Part shown: positions 11,222 to 20,896 of the stretch, in pieces
How the letters are laid out: each line of letters starts with the position of its first letter
Numbering within the stretch: position 1 is the first letter of the stretch
The notes under the pieces: generated by a model
The model's database searches: none
What the model was told of the DNA's origin: nothing
What the model saw: the letters and a program-made list of their open reading frames with translations, nothing else
Position numbers and translations under genes: made by a program
NCBI RefSeq assembly: GCF_022879575.1
Contig: NZ_CP084261.1
Span: 62,001-126,000, forward strand
DNA from: Caballeronia sp. SL2Y3
Lineage (GTDB): Bacteria; Pseudomonadota; Gammaproteobacteria; Burkholderiales; Burkholderiaceae
Length of the DNA: 64,000 nucleotides
Reading direction: 5' to 3'

Positions 11222-11456
11222 CGGTCGGCTCTGTGACGGTGGAATGAAGGACAGCAGGAATCCCGATGTTACGCGATGCCGGCGCATGCGGTTTGCTTCA
11301 GTCATCAGCGCCTGATGACGGTTTTGGCAAAGGCTCCTTGCCTATCATCAGCGGATACGTTAAAACCCGAATTTCGAGATAGTTTTCGCGCCTGTAACAA
11401 AGGCGCAAACGTTAAGGCGGCAGCATCGGTTTGCGCGCCGGAAGTTGCGCCAGCCC

Positions 11457-12953
11457 ATGCGAAACAAGAACCGGACTCCCATTCGAATGAACCTACAACG
11501 ACGCTGGACCTTCCCGCTCAACGCCGCTTTCTGTCTCGGCGCAAGCATCGCCGGAACGAGCCTCCTGTCCGGCTGCGCGGCGAACAAGCCGCCCGAAGCC
11601 AAAGCCAGCACCGGCTGGGTGAAGGACCAGGTGGCGGATGCCTACACGTTCGGCTTTCCGCTCGTTGTCTCGGACATCGCCCGTGAGCGCGCGAGCGGCA
11701 ACGCGGCGCAGTCGGGCCGCGCGCCGCTCAACACGTTCCGGCACGCGAGCGCGCTGCCGCCCGTGGGCGCGGCGGGCTGGCCGAGCGTCGATACGCTCGA
11801 CTCCACCGCATGGCTGGATGTGTCGGCCGATCCGGTGATCGTCTCGCTGCCGGCCGCGCCGCGCGGGCGCTATCTGGACGCGCGCGCCTTCGATGCGTGG
11901 ACCAACGCGCTCTATTCGAGCGCCGATACCACGCCGTATCCGAAGACGCAGTCGATCGCGTTCGTGCCGGCGGGCTTCAGCGGCACGCTGCCCGCGGATG
12001 CCACGCGCGTCGAATGCCGCACGCGCTACGTGTGGCTCTCCGTGCGCGTGCGCGTGAACGGCCCGCGCGACGTGCGCGAGGCGCGCAAGCTGCAAACCGC
12101 TATGCGCATCGAGCCGCTCACGCCCGCGAAGGGTTCCGTCGCCGATACGACGCCCGCCGTCGCCGGCGCGTGGCCCGGCGGCAGCAGCGGCCAGCAGCCG
12201 TCGGTGCCGCCGCTGCCCGCCGCGCTGGCGACGGCATCGCCCGGTGCGCAAGCCGAATCGCTCGACGCGAGCGCCTTCTTCGCGCGTCTTGCCCGCTCGC
12301 TCGACGACAACCCGCCCGCCACCGTCGACACGCCCGCAATGAGCCGTCTCGCCGCGATCGGTGTGAAGCCTGGCGAGCCGGTGCGCTTCAAGGCCACGGA
12401 CGCGCCGGTGCTCGACGCGGGCATCACCGAGGCGCGCGAGCGGCTCTCGACCGTGCCGCCCAACGCCATCACCAAGAACGGCTGGACGTGGTTCGGCGAC
12501 GGCGTCGGCAACTACGGCACCGACTACACGCTGCGCGCCTATCTCGCGCGCCGGCAGACGGCGACGAGCACGAAAGACGGCGAAACGAAGCCGGTCGCAT
12601 CCGTCGACAGCGACGGCCACGCGCTGAACGGCGCGAACGACTACGTGCTGCACTTCGAGCCGAATCAGCTTCCGCCGGTGCGCGGCTTTTGGACGCTCAC
12701 GGCGTACACGAAAGACGGCGCGCTCGCCGATGCCAAAGTGCCGCGCCTGTCCATCTCCGACCGGGACCGCCTGAAGAAGAATCGCGACGGCTCCATCGAC
12801 GTGATGGTGTCGTCGGAGTCGCCCCGCAAGGGGCGTGCGTCGAACTGGCTGCCCGCGCCCGCGGGCGAATTCCGGCTCGCGATGCGGCTTTATGCGCCGA
12901 AGCCGCAGGCGAGCGACGGCACGTGGGCGCCGCCGCCGGTGCAGCGGCAGTAA
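11457..12953 (+). CDS. DUF1254/DUF1214 lipoprotein
   Basis: The protein has 498 residues with a lipoprotein signal (hydrophobic stretch then SLLSGC, lipidated Cys near residue 40). The DUF1254 domain covers about residues 55-175 (AYTFGFPLVVSD is typical). The C-terminal DUF1214 domain spans about residues 380-495, with YVLHFEPNQLPPVRGFWTLTAY and LPAPAGEFRLAMRLYAPK. Such proteins are common in Burkholderia as envelope or periplasmic proteins of unknown function. Three starts are possible in frame (TTG 11445, ATG 11457, ATG 11487); 11487 would give a more usual 30-residue lipoprotein signal, and none has a strong ribosome site. Confidence 0.85.
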   Translation: MRNKNRTPIRMNLQRRWTFPLNAAFCLGASIAGTSLLSGCAANKPPEAKASTGWVKDQVADAYTFGFPLVVSDIARERASGNAAQSGRAPLNTFRHASALPPVGAAGWPSVDTLDSTAWLDVSADPVIVSLPAAPRGRYLDARAFDAWTNALYSSADTTPYPKTQSIAFVPAGFSGTLPADATRVECRTRYVWLSVRVRVNGPRDVREARKLQTAMRIEPLTPAKGSVADTTPAVAGAWPGGSSGQQPSVPPLPAALATASPGAQAESLDASAFFARLARSLDDNPPATVDTPAMSRLAAIGVKPGEPVRFKATDAPVLDAGITEARERLSTVPPNAITKNGWTWFGDGVGNYGTDYTLRAYLARRQTATSTKDGETKPVASVDSDGHALNGANDYVLHFEPNQLPPVRGFWTLTAYTKDGALADAKVPRLSISDRDRLKKNRDGSIDVMVSSESPRKGRASNWLPAPAGEFRLAMRLYAPKPQASDGTWAPPPVQRQ

Positions 12954-13087
12954 CGCGTTTTTTGCGCGGCGTCATCGAAGAGTTTTGACAACGTTGGCGC
13001 GGCGCATCGTCGTATACTCGGGCATCCTCCTTCCGAGACGGCGAAATCGCGCCGCGCCGATGCGCGCATCGCGTCGCCGCGCATCGC

Positions 13088-16000
13088 ATGTCAAGCACCA
13101 CGAAGTCAACGTTCACCACGGCCGGGCAGACCTTGCGCGGCGTGGTCCACGCGCGCCGCACGCGGCGCATCGCGATCGGGTTCGTCGTCGCGCTGCTGGC
13201 GATCGGGCTGCTCGGGTTTTTCGTCGCGCCGCCGGTTATCCGGCACGTCGCCGAACAGCAGCTTTCGAAACAGCTCGACCGGCCGGTGAGCATCCGGCGC
13301 ATCGCGCTCAATCCCTATACCCTCGATTTCGAAGCCGATGACGTGCATATCGGCGAATCCCGCGCCCAAGGTCCGAACGCGGCGGGCTTCGTGGATGTGT
13401 CGCGGCTCGTCGTGCGCACGTCGTGGACGTCGCTGTTCCGGCTCGCGCCGGTTATCGATGAACTGAAAGTCGACTCGCCGCGCATCAACATCGTCCGGTA
13501 CGACGCCGAGCATTTCAATTTCTCCGATCTGATCGCGAAGTTCTCGAAGCCTTCGTCGCCGCCCTCGGACAAGCCCGCGCGTTTCTCGGTGTCGAATATC
13601 CGGATCGAGAACGGGCGCATCGTTTTCGACGACAGGCTCACGAAAACCAAGCACACCATCGACCGCTTCGCGCTAGGCATTCCGTTCATCGCGACCTTGC
13701 CGTCCGCCACGGACATCTTCGTGACGCCGCTTTTGCAGGCGCGCATCGACGGCTCGCCGCTCGTGCTGAAGGGCCGCACGAAGCCGTTCGCGCAGTCGCG
13801 GGAATCCGAGATTGCGCTGACGCTCGACGGGCTCGACGTGCCGCAATTGGCGTCGTACGCGCCCGCCTCGCTGCCGGTCGCGGTCAAGAGCGGCCGGCTT
13901 TCGACCGATCTCAACGTGCGTTTCGCGATTACGGGCGACGTGCCGACCATCCGCATCGACGGCACCGCCGATCTCGCCGACGCCGCCGTGACCGATCGCG
14001 CTAACGCGCCGCTCATCGCCGCTCGCGCGCTGCACGTCAAGATCGCGGATATGCAGCCGCTGCGCAGCGTCTATCACTTCGACGAAATCACGCTGTCCGG
14101 GCCGGATGCGCATATCACGCGCGACGCCTCGGGCGTGTACAACGTGACCAGGCTCGCGTCGCCTTCGAAGCCTGAACCCGCGAAGCCTGCGGACAGCAAG
14201 TCTCAACCGCTCGACCTCGCGATCCGCCATCTCGCCATCGACGGCGGGCGCCTCGCATATGCCGACGATCTGCTGAAGCAGCACGTCGAAGCCGCGCTGA
14301 CGAACCTCGCCGTCACGCTCGACGGCTTCTCCACGCTCGGCAAGACGCCCGCGCGCTACACGCTCAAGACCGCGTCGGACAAGGGCGGCACGCTCGCCGC
14401 GTCGGGCAGCGTCACGCTCGCCGCCCACACGGCGGACGCGAGGCTCGCGCTCGACGCGTTGCCGCTGCCGCCGCTGCAGCCGTACATCGCGAACATGGTG
14501 GCGGCGCGCGTCGTCGCGGGCACGGTGAGCGCGAATCTGCCGGTGTCGGTCCACTGGTCGAAGCCCGATGCCGGCGCGCAAGTCGGCGCGGGCGATGTCA
14601 CGCTCGCCGGTCTCACGCTCGTGCCGTCGAATGCGACGGGCGCGGCGCCGATCAAGCTCGGATCGGCGCTCGCGAAGATCGGCAAGGTCGATGTAGCCGC
14701 GCGCACGGCCGCGCTCGACAGCGTGCGGGTGAGCGGCCTCGCGCTGGAGGCGACGCGCCGCAAGGACGGCAGCATCGATCTGGCGGCGCTTGGCGGACCG
14801 CACGAGGCCGCGCCGGAGCAAACGGCGACGCGCAAGGTGCAGAAGGCGCAAGAGGCCGGTCCGGCGTGGCGCTATCAGATCGGCCAGATCGGGCTGGACG
14901 GCGCGTCGGCCGAGTTCACCGACGAAACGACCGCGCGGCCGGTGAAGCTGCGCGTCGCGCCGCTGTCGGTGGATGTCAGGCAGTTCAGCGACGATATGAC
15001 CAAGCCGCTTCCCATCGACGGCAAGCTCACGCTCAACGGCCGCGGCGCGCTCGCCGTGAACGGCAATGTCACGCTCAGTCCGCTCAAGGTCGCGCTGCAT
15101 GTGAAGGGCGATCAGGTGGATGTGTCCGCGTTCGAGCCGTATTTCGGCGACAAGCTCAACGTCGAAGTGGCGAGCGCGGCGCTCAACGCGAACGGCGACG
15201 TGGCGATGTCGGGCAGCGGCAAGACGCTCGCGGCGTCGTACAAGGGCGACGCGTCGCTCACCGACGTGCGCATGATCGACAAGGCCACGTCGGACCGCTT
15301 CGCCGGCTGGAAGCTGCTGGGCCTCACGAATCTGAAGGCGAGCTACGGCGAGCGCGGCACGGACGTGGAGGCGGCGCGCGTGACGTTCGCCAATTTCTAC
15401 GGCCGCGTGCTGCTGGATGCGCAGGGCAAGCTGAACCTGAAGAACGTCGTGGCGAGCGATCACGCAGCCGGGCAATCGGTGACGCAGCCGGCGGCGTCAG
15501 CGTCAGCGTCGGCGTCGGCGCCGGTTGCCGCGAGCGCGCCCGGCGACGCGGCGAAATCCGGGCCGCCGGTGAATCTGCGCTTCGGCGAGCTCGTCTTGCA
15601 GAACGGCCGCGTCACGTACACCGACGACTTCATCAAGCCGAACTACACGGCCAATCTCGTGGCGATCAACGGGACCATCGGCGCGTTCGGCACGCATTCG
15701 ACGACGCCCGCGCCCGTCGACGTCACCGCGAAGCTCGCGGCGAACGGACCGGTGTCGATCAAGGGGCAGGTGAATCCGCTGATCGCGAAGCCCGCGCTCG
15801 ATCTGACCGCGAGCGCGCACGACGTGGAGTTGACCAACCTCACGCCGTATTCGGCGAAATACGCGGGCTACCCGATCACCAAGGGCAAGCTGAACGTCGA
15901 TCTGCACTACATGCTCGCCGACGACAAGCTGACGGCGAACAACCACCTGTTCATCGATCAGTTGACCTTCGGCGATCACATCGACAATCCCAGCGCGACG

Positions 16001-16756
16001 AAGCTGCCAGTGCGGCTCGCGGTATCGCTCTTGAAGAACTCGCGCGGCGAAATCGACGTGAACATTCCGATTTCCGGCTCGCTGTCGAACCCGGAGTTTT
16101 CGGTCGGCGGGCTCGTGTGGCAGGCCATTCTGAACCTCGTGCAGAAGGCCGTCACCGCGCCGTTCTCGCTGCTGGCGCATGCGTTCGGCGGCAACGGCGA
16201 GGAGTTGAACTACGTGGAATTCGACGCCGGCTCAGCGACGCTCACCGATGCCGCGCAGAAGAAGCTCGACACGATTGCGAAGGCGCTCGCGGACAAGCCG
16301 TCGATCCGGCTGGACGTGAGCGGCCGCGTCGATCCGAAGGTGGACGAACCGGGCTTGCGCAGCGCGTGGCTGGACGCGCAGGTGAAGCGCGCGAAGGTGC
16401 GCGACATGTCGAGCAACGGTGAAAACGTCGACTGGGGGAGCGTGAAGGTGTCCGGCGACGACTACGACAAGTACCTGACGAAGGTCTACAAATCGGCCGA
16501 TTTCAAGAAGCCGCGCAATATGATCGGTCTGACCAAGACCTTGCCGGATGCCGATATGAAGGCTGCGCTGCTGCAGAACGCGCCGGTCGACGAGGCGTCT
16601 TTGCGGGACCTCGCGCAGCGGCGCGCGCAGGCGGTGCAGGAATATTTCGACGGCAAGATCGACAGCAGCCGGATTTTCGTGGTCGCGCCGAAGCTGACTG
16701 CCGACGGCATCGACGATAAAGGCGCGGGAAGCCGCGTCGATCTGGGCCTGAAATAG
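13088..16756 (+). CDS. DUF748 AsmA-like envelope protein
   Basis: This 1222-residue protein has an N-terminal membrane anchor (RIAIGFVVALLAIGLLGFFV, about residues 25-48), then VIRHVAEQQLSKQLDRPVSI, typical of AsmA/TamB/YhdP-like proteins. A long repetitive beta-rich region follows. Near residue 800 is a low-complexity Ala/Ser linker. The C-terminal part (about 1035-1080) has an OmpA-like segment, YVEFDAGSATLTDAAQKKLD, found in many DUF748 proteins. Relatives form periplasm-spanning bridges for phospholipid transport; that role here is inferred. No strong ribosome site precedes the ATG. The gene stands alone. Confidence 0.88.
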   Translation: MSSTTKSTFTTAGQTLRGVVHARRTRRIAIGFVVALLAIGLLGFFVAPPVIRHVAEQQLSKQLDRPVSIRRIALNPYTLDFEADDVHIGESRAQGPNAAGFVDVSRLVVRTSWTSLFRLAPVIDELKVDSPRINIVRYDAEHFNFSDLIAKFSKPSSPPSDKPARFSVSNIRIENGRIVFDDRLTKTKHTIDRFALGIPFIATLPSATDIFVTPLLQARIDGSPLVLKGRTKPFAQSRESEIALTLDGLDVPQLASYAPASLPVAVKSGRLSTDLNVRFAITGDVPTIRIDGTADLADAAVTDRANAPLIAARALHVKIADMQPLRSVYHFDEITLSGPDAHITRDASGVYNVTRLASPSKPEPAKPADSKSQPLDLAIRHLAIDGGRLAYADDLLKQHVEAALTNLAVTLDGFSTLGKTPARYTLKTASDKGGTLAASGSVTLAAHTADARLALDALPLPPLQPYIANMVAARVVAGTVSANLPVSVHWSKPDAGAQVGAGDVTLAGLTLVPSNATGAAPIKLGSALAKIGKVDVAARTAALDSVRVSGLALEATRRKDGSIDLAALGGPHEAAPEQTATRKVQKAQEAGPAWRYQIGQIGLDGASAEFTDETTARPVKLRVAPLSVDVRQFSDDMTKPLPIDGKLTLNGRGALAVNGNVTLSPLKVALHVKGDQVDVSAFEPYFGDKLNVEVASAALNANGDVAMSGSGKTLAASYKGDASLTDVRMIDKATSDRFAGWKLLGLTNLKASYGERGTDVEAARVTFANFYGRVLLDAQGKLNLKNVVASDHAAGQSVTQPAASASASASAPVAASAPGDAAKSGPPVNLRFGELVLQNGRVTYTDDFIKPNYTANLVAINGTIGAFGTHSTTPAPVDVTAKLAANGPVSIKGQVNPLIAKPALDLTASAHDVELTNLTPYSAKYAGYPITKGKLNVDLHYMLADDKLTANNHLFIDQLTFGDHIDNPSATKLPVRLAVSLLKNSRGEIDVNIPISGSLSNPEFSVGGLVWQAILNLVQKAVTAPFSLLAHAFGGNGEELNYVEFDAGSATLTDAAQKKLDTIAKALADKPSIRLDVSGRVDPKVDEPGLRSAWLDAQVKRAKVRDMSSNGENVDWGSVKVSGDDYDKYLTKVYKSADFKKPRNMIGLTKTLPDADMKAALLQNAPVDEASLRDLAQRRAQAVQEYFDGKIDSSRIFVVAPKLTADGIDDKGAGSRVDLGLK

Positions 16757-16806
16757 CGGCGTTAGCCGAACGGACGATCTCGAAGAACAGCGAGGGGCGA
16801 ATTACG

Positions 16807-17286
16807 ATGAGCCAAACCGGAGATTCGAAAGAAAACCCGAGTCAGCCGATGGCAACGCCTTACGAGCAGGACGTCGTCGCGTGGGCCAGGGAACAGGCCG
16901 CGCTGCTGCGTGCAGGGAAGCTCACGGCCATCGATATCGAACATGTCGCAGAGGAAATCGAGGACGTGGGTAGGAGCGAACAACGCGAACTGGCGAACCG
17001 GATGTCGGTGTTGCTGGCGAATTTGTTGAAGTGGACGTATCAGCACGCAAGGCGCAGCAAGAGCTGGAGCCATACCATCGGCACGCAGCGCAAAGAAGTC
17101 GCATACGTGCTGAACGAAGCGCCGAGCCTGCGCGGAAAGTTCGACGACGCCGCGTGGATCGACGTGGTGTGGTCGCGCGCACGCAATCTCGCGGAATCGG
17201 AAACCGGTCTCGATATCGACGCGTTTCCCGAGACCTGCCCCTGGCCGATGGCGCAGGTTCTCGATCCGGAGTTTTATCCTGACTGA
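16807..17286 (+). CDS. DUF29 family protein
   Basis: The 159-residue soluble protein matches the DUF29 pattern: TPYEQDVVAWAREQAALLRAGK at the N-terminus, DIEHVAEEIEDVGRSEQREL in the middle, LLKWTYQH, and the Trp-rich end CPWPMAQVLDPEFYP. DUF29 genes are widespread in proteobacteria and cyanobacteria and have no assigned function. The ATG at 16807 is preceded by GAGGGGCGAATTACG. It follows the DUF748 gene by 50 bp on the same strand and might be cotranscribed. Confidence 0.88.
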   Translation: MSQTGDSKENPSQPMATPYEQDVVAWAREQAALLRAGKLTAIDIEHVAEEIEDVGRSEQRELANRMSVLLANLLKWTYQHARRSKSWSHTIGTQRKEVAYVLNEAPSLRGKFDDAAWIDVVWSRARNLAESETGLDIDAFPETCPWPMAQVLDPEFYPD

Positions 17287-17329
17287 GGCGAGGGGCGCTG
17301 TACACAGCGTCGGCAGCCGCGCCAATTCG

Positions 17330-17366
17330 GACGTTTCGCAGGTTTGTGACCTGCCTGCGAAACGTC
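17330..17366. repeat. 13-bp perfect inverted repeat upstream of the mrr-like gene
   Basis: Left arm GACGTTTCGCAGG (17330-17342) and right arm CCTGCGAAACGTC (17354-17366) are perfectly complementary across an 11-nt loop. No T tract follows on either strand, so a simple terminator is unlikely. It lies 111 bp before the restriction gene, at the boundary with a region of lower GC. It could be an operator or a recombination scar. Confidence 0.8.
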
Positions 17367-17476
17367 GGGATGTCTCAGCGTAACGCCATACATTGTGACA
17401 GTCATGGTCGGCCGATCTACGAGAATTGCAGCCTTATCGCGCTTGGCACCGTATGCGCAATCGACAAGGAACTGCA

Positions 17477-18400
17477 ATGGCCGAAACATCTAGGCAACGT
17501 ACCGGCGAACTTCTCAAGAAGTTGTTCGACATTCTAATATCTCACCCCGAAGGCATGCCGGCGAGAGAAGCGTTGCAGATGTTGGCCCAGAGCGTGACCT
17601 TAACGCCTCACGAAGCCGGACGGTACGAGAGTTCGGGCTTAAGACGATTCGAGAAGATCGTACGCTTCGCGACTGTGGCGTGCGTAAAGGCCGGTTGGCT
17701 AGTCAAGCACAAAGGGGTCTGGGCAGTCACCGACGAAGGGATATCGGTGCACGAGAAGTTCAAAGAACCAGCTGACTTCTGCCGTGAAGCGGACCGCTTA
17801 TATGGGCAGTGGCGTGCGTCTCAGTCTCGCGATCCCGTCGGACTGGCTAGCGTTTCGGCGAAACTGAGCGAACAAGCAGCATTGTCCTTCGACGTCGATG
17901 CCGAGGCAGCTAGCGTTACATTCGAACAAGCCGAAGAGCAAGCCTGGGGCGAAATCGAACGCCACCTGCACGCGATGCCGCCGTACGAATTTCAAGACCT
18001 TGTCGCTGACTTGTTAAGGGCGATGGGCTATCACATAGGTTGGGTCTCGCCGCCGGGCAAGGACGGCGGTGTTGACATCATCGCAAACACCGACCCGCTG
18101 GGAACACGCCCGCCGCGCATCAAAGTACAAGTCAAACGCGTCGGACATCGCGTAGACAAGGACGGGCTCAAGTCTTTCATCGCCATCATCAACGAGGACG
18201 ACGTTGGCTTATACGTCGCGCTCGGTGGCTTCACACGCGACGCGGAGTCTTTCGCGAGAAATCAGGAGCGTCGCAAGATCACCTTAATCGACTCCGAGCG
18301 GCTGATTGAACTATGGATAGAGTTCTATCGGAAGCTCGACGATGGGGCGCGAGCGCGCATGCCGCTCACGCCGATCTACTTCCTCACTCCCCAGAGTTAG
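17477..18400 (+). CDS. Mrr-type restriction endonuclease (type IV-like)
   Basis: The 307-residue protein has an N-terminal winged-helix Mrr_N domain (residues 1-100) and a C-terminal PD-(D/E)xK nuclease domain (about 155-275). The nuclease core is visible: YEFQDLVADLLRAMGY, then GKDGGVDIIA supplying the catalytic Asp, and KVQVKR supplying the Q-x-K site. Mrr enzymes cut DNA carrying foreign methylation. No methyltransferase is adjacent, as expected for a modification-dependent enzyme. The ATG at 17477 has AAGGA six bases upstream. Codon use and GC are lower than in the neighbours, which suggests acquisition by transfer. Confidence 0.9.
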   Translation: MAETSRQRTGELLKKLFDILISHPEGMPAREALQMLAQSVTLTPHEAGRYESSGLRRFEKIVRFATVACVKAGWLVKHKGVWAVTDEGISVHEKFKEPADFCREADRLYGQWRASQSRDPVGLASVSAKLSEQAALSFDVDAEAASVTFEQAEEQAWGEIERHLHAMPPYEFQDLVADLLRAMGYHIGWVSPPGKDGGVDIIANTDPLGTRPPRIKVQVKRVGHRVDKDGLKSFIAIINEDDVGLYVALGGFTRDAESFARNQERRKITLIDSERLIELWIEFYRKLDDGARARMPLTPIYFLTPQS

Positions 18401-18414
18401 ACGCGCCCCCCGCT

Positions 18415-19983
18415 CTAATGCGCCCCCGCCGCCGCTCCACCTCCACCGCCCTTCGCCACCTTCGTGATCCAGATGAGCGGGATGATCAAAATGAAGATCA
18501 CCGCCGAGATTAGAAAGATATCGTTGAGACCCATCATCGCGGCCTGCGAATTCACGGTGAAGTTGAACATGCCGCGCGCCTGCGCTTCGCTGATATCGAG
18601 CGTCGATTGCGACGCGCCGAGCGCCTGCCAGAACGTCGGGTTGAAGGCGTTCGCCTGCTCGGTCAGCCGCTCGTGATGCAGCGCGATGCGGTCGTCCCAC
18701 GCATTGCCGGCGAGCGACGTGCCCACCGCGCCGCAAAACACCCGCGCGAAGTTCGATAAACCGGCCGCCGCCGGAATCTTCGAAGGCGGCAGGCCCGAGA
18801 GCACAATGGCCGTCAGCGGCACGAAGAACATCGCCATCGGAATGCCCTGCAGCAGCGTCGGCAGCACGAGATGGAATGTGTCGATCTCGATCACGTATTT
18901 GGAGCGCAGCCAGAACACGAACGCGAAGCCGATGAACGCCATCGTCGCGATCACGCGGGCGTCGCTGCGCGGCAGGATCTTGCCCATGATCGGCGCGAGT
19001 ATCACGGCAAACACGCCGAGCGGCGCGGTAACGAGGCCGGCATCGACGGAACGGTAGTTGAGGTACTGCTGCATCCACTGCGGCAGAAGCACGAGGTTGC
19101 CGAAGAACACGCCGTACGCCACCGAAATCGCCACCGTCCCGCCGAAGAAATTGCGCCCGGTGAAGAGCCGCAGATCGACCACCGGATTCGCCTCCGTCAA
19201 TTCCCACACGACGAAGAACGCAAACGAAATGACCGCGACGATCGCCAGCGCCACGATCACCGGCGACGAGAACCAGTCGAGGTCGCGTCCCTTGTCGAGC
19301 ATGATCTGGAGCGACGCCACCCACGCGACGAGCAGCGCGAGCCCGATCACGTCGATCGGCGCCTTGCGCGTCGGCGATTCACGCGTGCGGTAGATGAACC
19401 ACGTCACGCCCGCCGCGAAGATGCCCACCGGTATGTTGATGTAGAAGATCCACGACCACGAATAGCTGTCGGTGATCCAGCCGCCGAGCGCAGGGCCGGC
19501 AATCGGCCCGACGGTCGCGGTCATCGCCCAGAGCGAGAGCGCCATCGACGCTTTCTCTTTCGGATACGAGCCGAGCAGAATGGCCTGCGAAAGCGGAATC
19601 AGCGGCCCGGCGACCGCGCCTTGCAGCACGCGGGCAATGAGCAGCACCGGCAGATTCGGCGCGAGACCGCAGAGCCAGGACGACAGCACGAACATCAGAA
19701 TCGCGCCGACGAAAAGCCGGATCTGCCCGAGCCGTTGCGTGAGCCAGCCGGTCAGCGGAATGGAAACCGCGTTCGACGCCGCAAACACCGTGATCACCCA
19801 CGTGCCTTCGTTCACCGACACGCCGAGGTTCCCGGAAATCGTCGGAATCGCGACGTTGGCGATCGACGAGTCCAGCACGTTCATGAAGGTCGCGAGCGCC
19901 ACGGCGAAGGTGGCGAGCACGAGTTGGCCGCCCTTGAGCGGCGGTGGCGGCGGTGCGGCTTTGGTTTGCGGCGGCGTGCTCAT
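18415..19983 (-). CDS. EmrB/QacA-type 14-TM drug efflux transporter (MFS DHA2)
   Basis: The protein has 522 residues with about 14 hydrophobic segments. Family motifs are present: LDSSIANVAIPTISGNL in TM1 (motif D1), GWLTQRLGQIRLF (motif A) and the antiporter motif TVGPIAGPALGGWI (motif C). It should act as a proton-driven exporter of drugs or lipophilic compounds in the inner membrane. EmrB proteins usually pair with an EmrA membrane-fusion protein; no emrA or outer-membrane factor is next to this gene, so it may work alone or with a distant partner. The C-terminus is Gly-rich. GGGAAC precedes the start. Confidence 0.9.
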   Translation of the reverse strand: MSTPPQTKAAPPPPPLKGGQLVLATFAVALATFMNVLDSSIANVAIPTISGNLGVSVNEGTWVITVFAASNAVSIPLTGWLTQRLGQIRLFVGAILMFVLSSWLCGLAPNLPVLLIARVLQGAVAGPLIPLSQAILLGSYPKEKASMALSLWAMTATVGPIAGPALGGWITDSYSWSWIFYINIPVGIFAAGVTWFIYRTRESPTRKAPIDVIGLALLVAWVASLQIMLDKGRDLDWFSSPVIVALAIVAVISFAFFVVWELTEANPVVDLRLFTGRNFFGGTVAISVAYGVFFGNLVLLPQWMQQYLNYRSVDAGLVTAPLGVFAVILAPIMGKILPRSDARVIATMAFIGFAFVFWLRSKYVIEIDTFHLVLPTLLQGIPMAMFFVPLTAIVLSGLPPSKIPAAAGLSNFARVFCGAVGTSLAGNAWDDRIALHHERLTEQANAFNPTFWQALGASQSTLDISEAQARGMFNFTVNSQAAMMGLNDIFLISAVIFILIIPLIWITKVAKGGGGGAAAGAH

Positions 19984-20088
19984 GCAGTTCCCGGCGAAGC
20001 GCCGCGACGGTGAAATCGCGGCTGGATGTCAACGAATCCGCCAGTGTGCCTGCGCTTCAAAAAAGCTGCACAGCCGCCGCCACGCAGC

Positions 20089-20871
20089 TTACTTCGCTGA
20101 AATGTCGATGTTGCCGAGGTACTTCTTCGCGTACTTGTCGATGGTGCCGTCCGCCTTCACCTTCGCGATGGCCGCATCGAGCTTGGCCTTCAGCGCATCG
20201 TCGCCCTTGCGGATGCCGTACGCGATGCCGCTGCCGAGAATCTTGTCGTCGCGCACCGGCGCGCCGGCAAACGAAAAGCCATCGCCGTCGGGCTTCGAGA
20301 GGAAGCCGCTTTGTCCGGCGGGCGCGAGCACGAGCGTCGCGTCGAGGCGGCCGGACTTGAGGTCCGCGTAGACCTGATTCTGGTCCTGATACGGCACGAC
20401 CTTCACGCCTTCGTTTTCCCAGTGCGCCTTGGCGAACGTCTCCTGAATGGAGCCTTGCAGCACGCCCACGCTCTTGCCTTTCAGCGCCGCCGCCGTCGGT
20501 TCGATCCCGCTGCCGGTCTTCGCGATGAGTTGCGTCGGCACGCGATACACGACCGTCGTGAAGTCGATGGCCTGACGGCGCTGCTCGGTCGCGTTCATCG
20601 CGGAATTGATCGCGTCGAACTTGCGGCCCTGCAGCGCGGGAATCAGGCCGTCGAACGACGTTTCGACCCATTTGCACTGCATCTTCGCGGCGACGCAGAC
20701 GGCGTTGCCGACGTCGATATCGAGTCCTTGCAGTTCGCCCGTCGCCGATTTCGATTCGAACGGCGGGTATTGCGCTTCGACGCCGAAGCGCAGCGTGTCG
20801 GCGGCGAGCGCCGCGCCGCTCGCGAGCGAGCACGCGACGAAAAGCGCGGCGGCGAGGTGGTTCTTCTTCAT
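20089..20871 (-). CDS. Polar amino-acid ABC transporter substrate-binding protein
   Basis: The 260-residue periplasmic protein has a signal peptide (MKKNHLAAALFVACSLASGA, cleavage after ALA near residue 24). The SBP_bac_3 fold is shown by LRFGVEAQYPPFES, GLDIDVGNAVC, WDGLIPAL-like SFDGLIPALQGRKFDAI and the Arg-binding segment near AGQSGFLSKP. Relatives bind lysine/arginine/ornithine or histidine. ATG 20871 is preceded by GGAGACCACG. It lies 25 bp downstream of the aminotransferase gene on the same strand, probably in one operon, linking uptake of an amino acid to transamination. Permease and ATPase genes are not here. Confidence 0.9.
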   Translation of the reverse strand: MKKNHLAAALFVACSLASGAALAADTLRFGVEAQYPPFESKSATGELQGLDIDVGNAVCVAAKMQCKWVETSFDGLIPALQGRKFDAINSAMNATEQRRQAIDFTTVVYRVPTQLIAKTGSGIEPTAAALKGKSVGVLQGSIQETFAKAHWENEGVKVVPYQDQNQVYADLKSGRLDATLVLAPAGQSGFLSKPDGDGFSFAGAPVRDDKILGSGIAYGIRKGDDALKAKLDAAIAKVKADGTIDKYAKKYLGNIDISAK

Positions 20872-20896
20872 CGTGGTCTCCAATCAATCAAAGGGG

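Noticed and set aside
17281..17330. Small palindrome CGCTG-TACA-CAGCG after the DUF29 gene as a terminator
   Set aside because: The stem is five bp and no T run follows; too weak to list as a feature.
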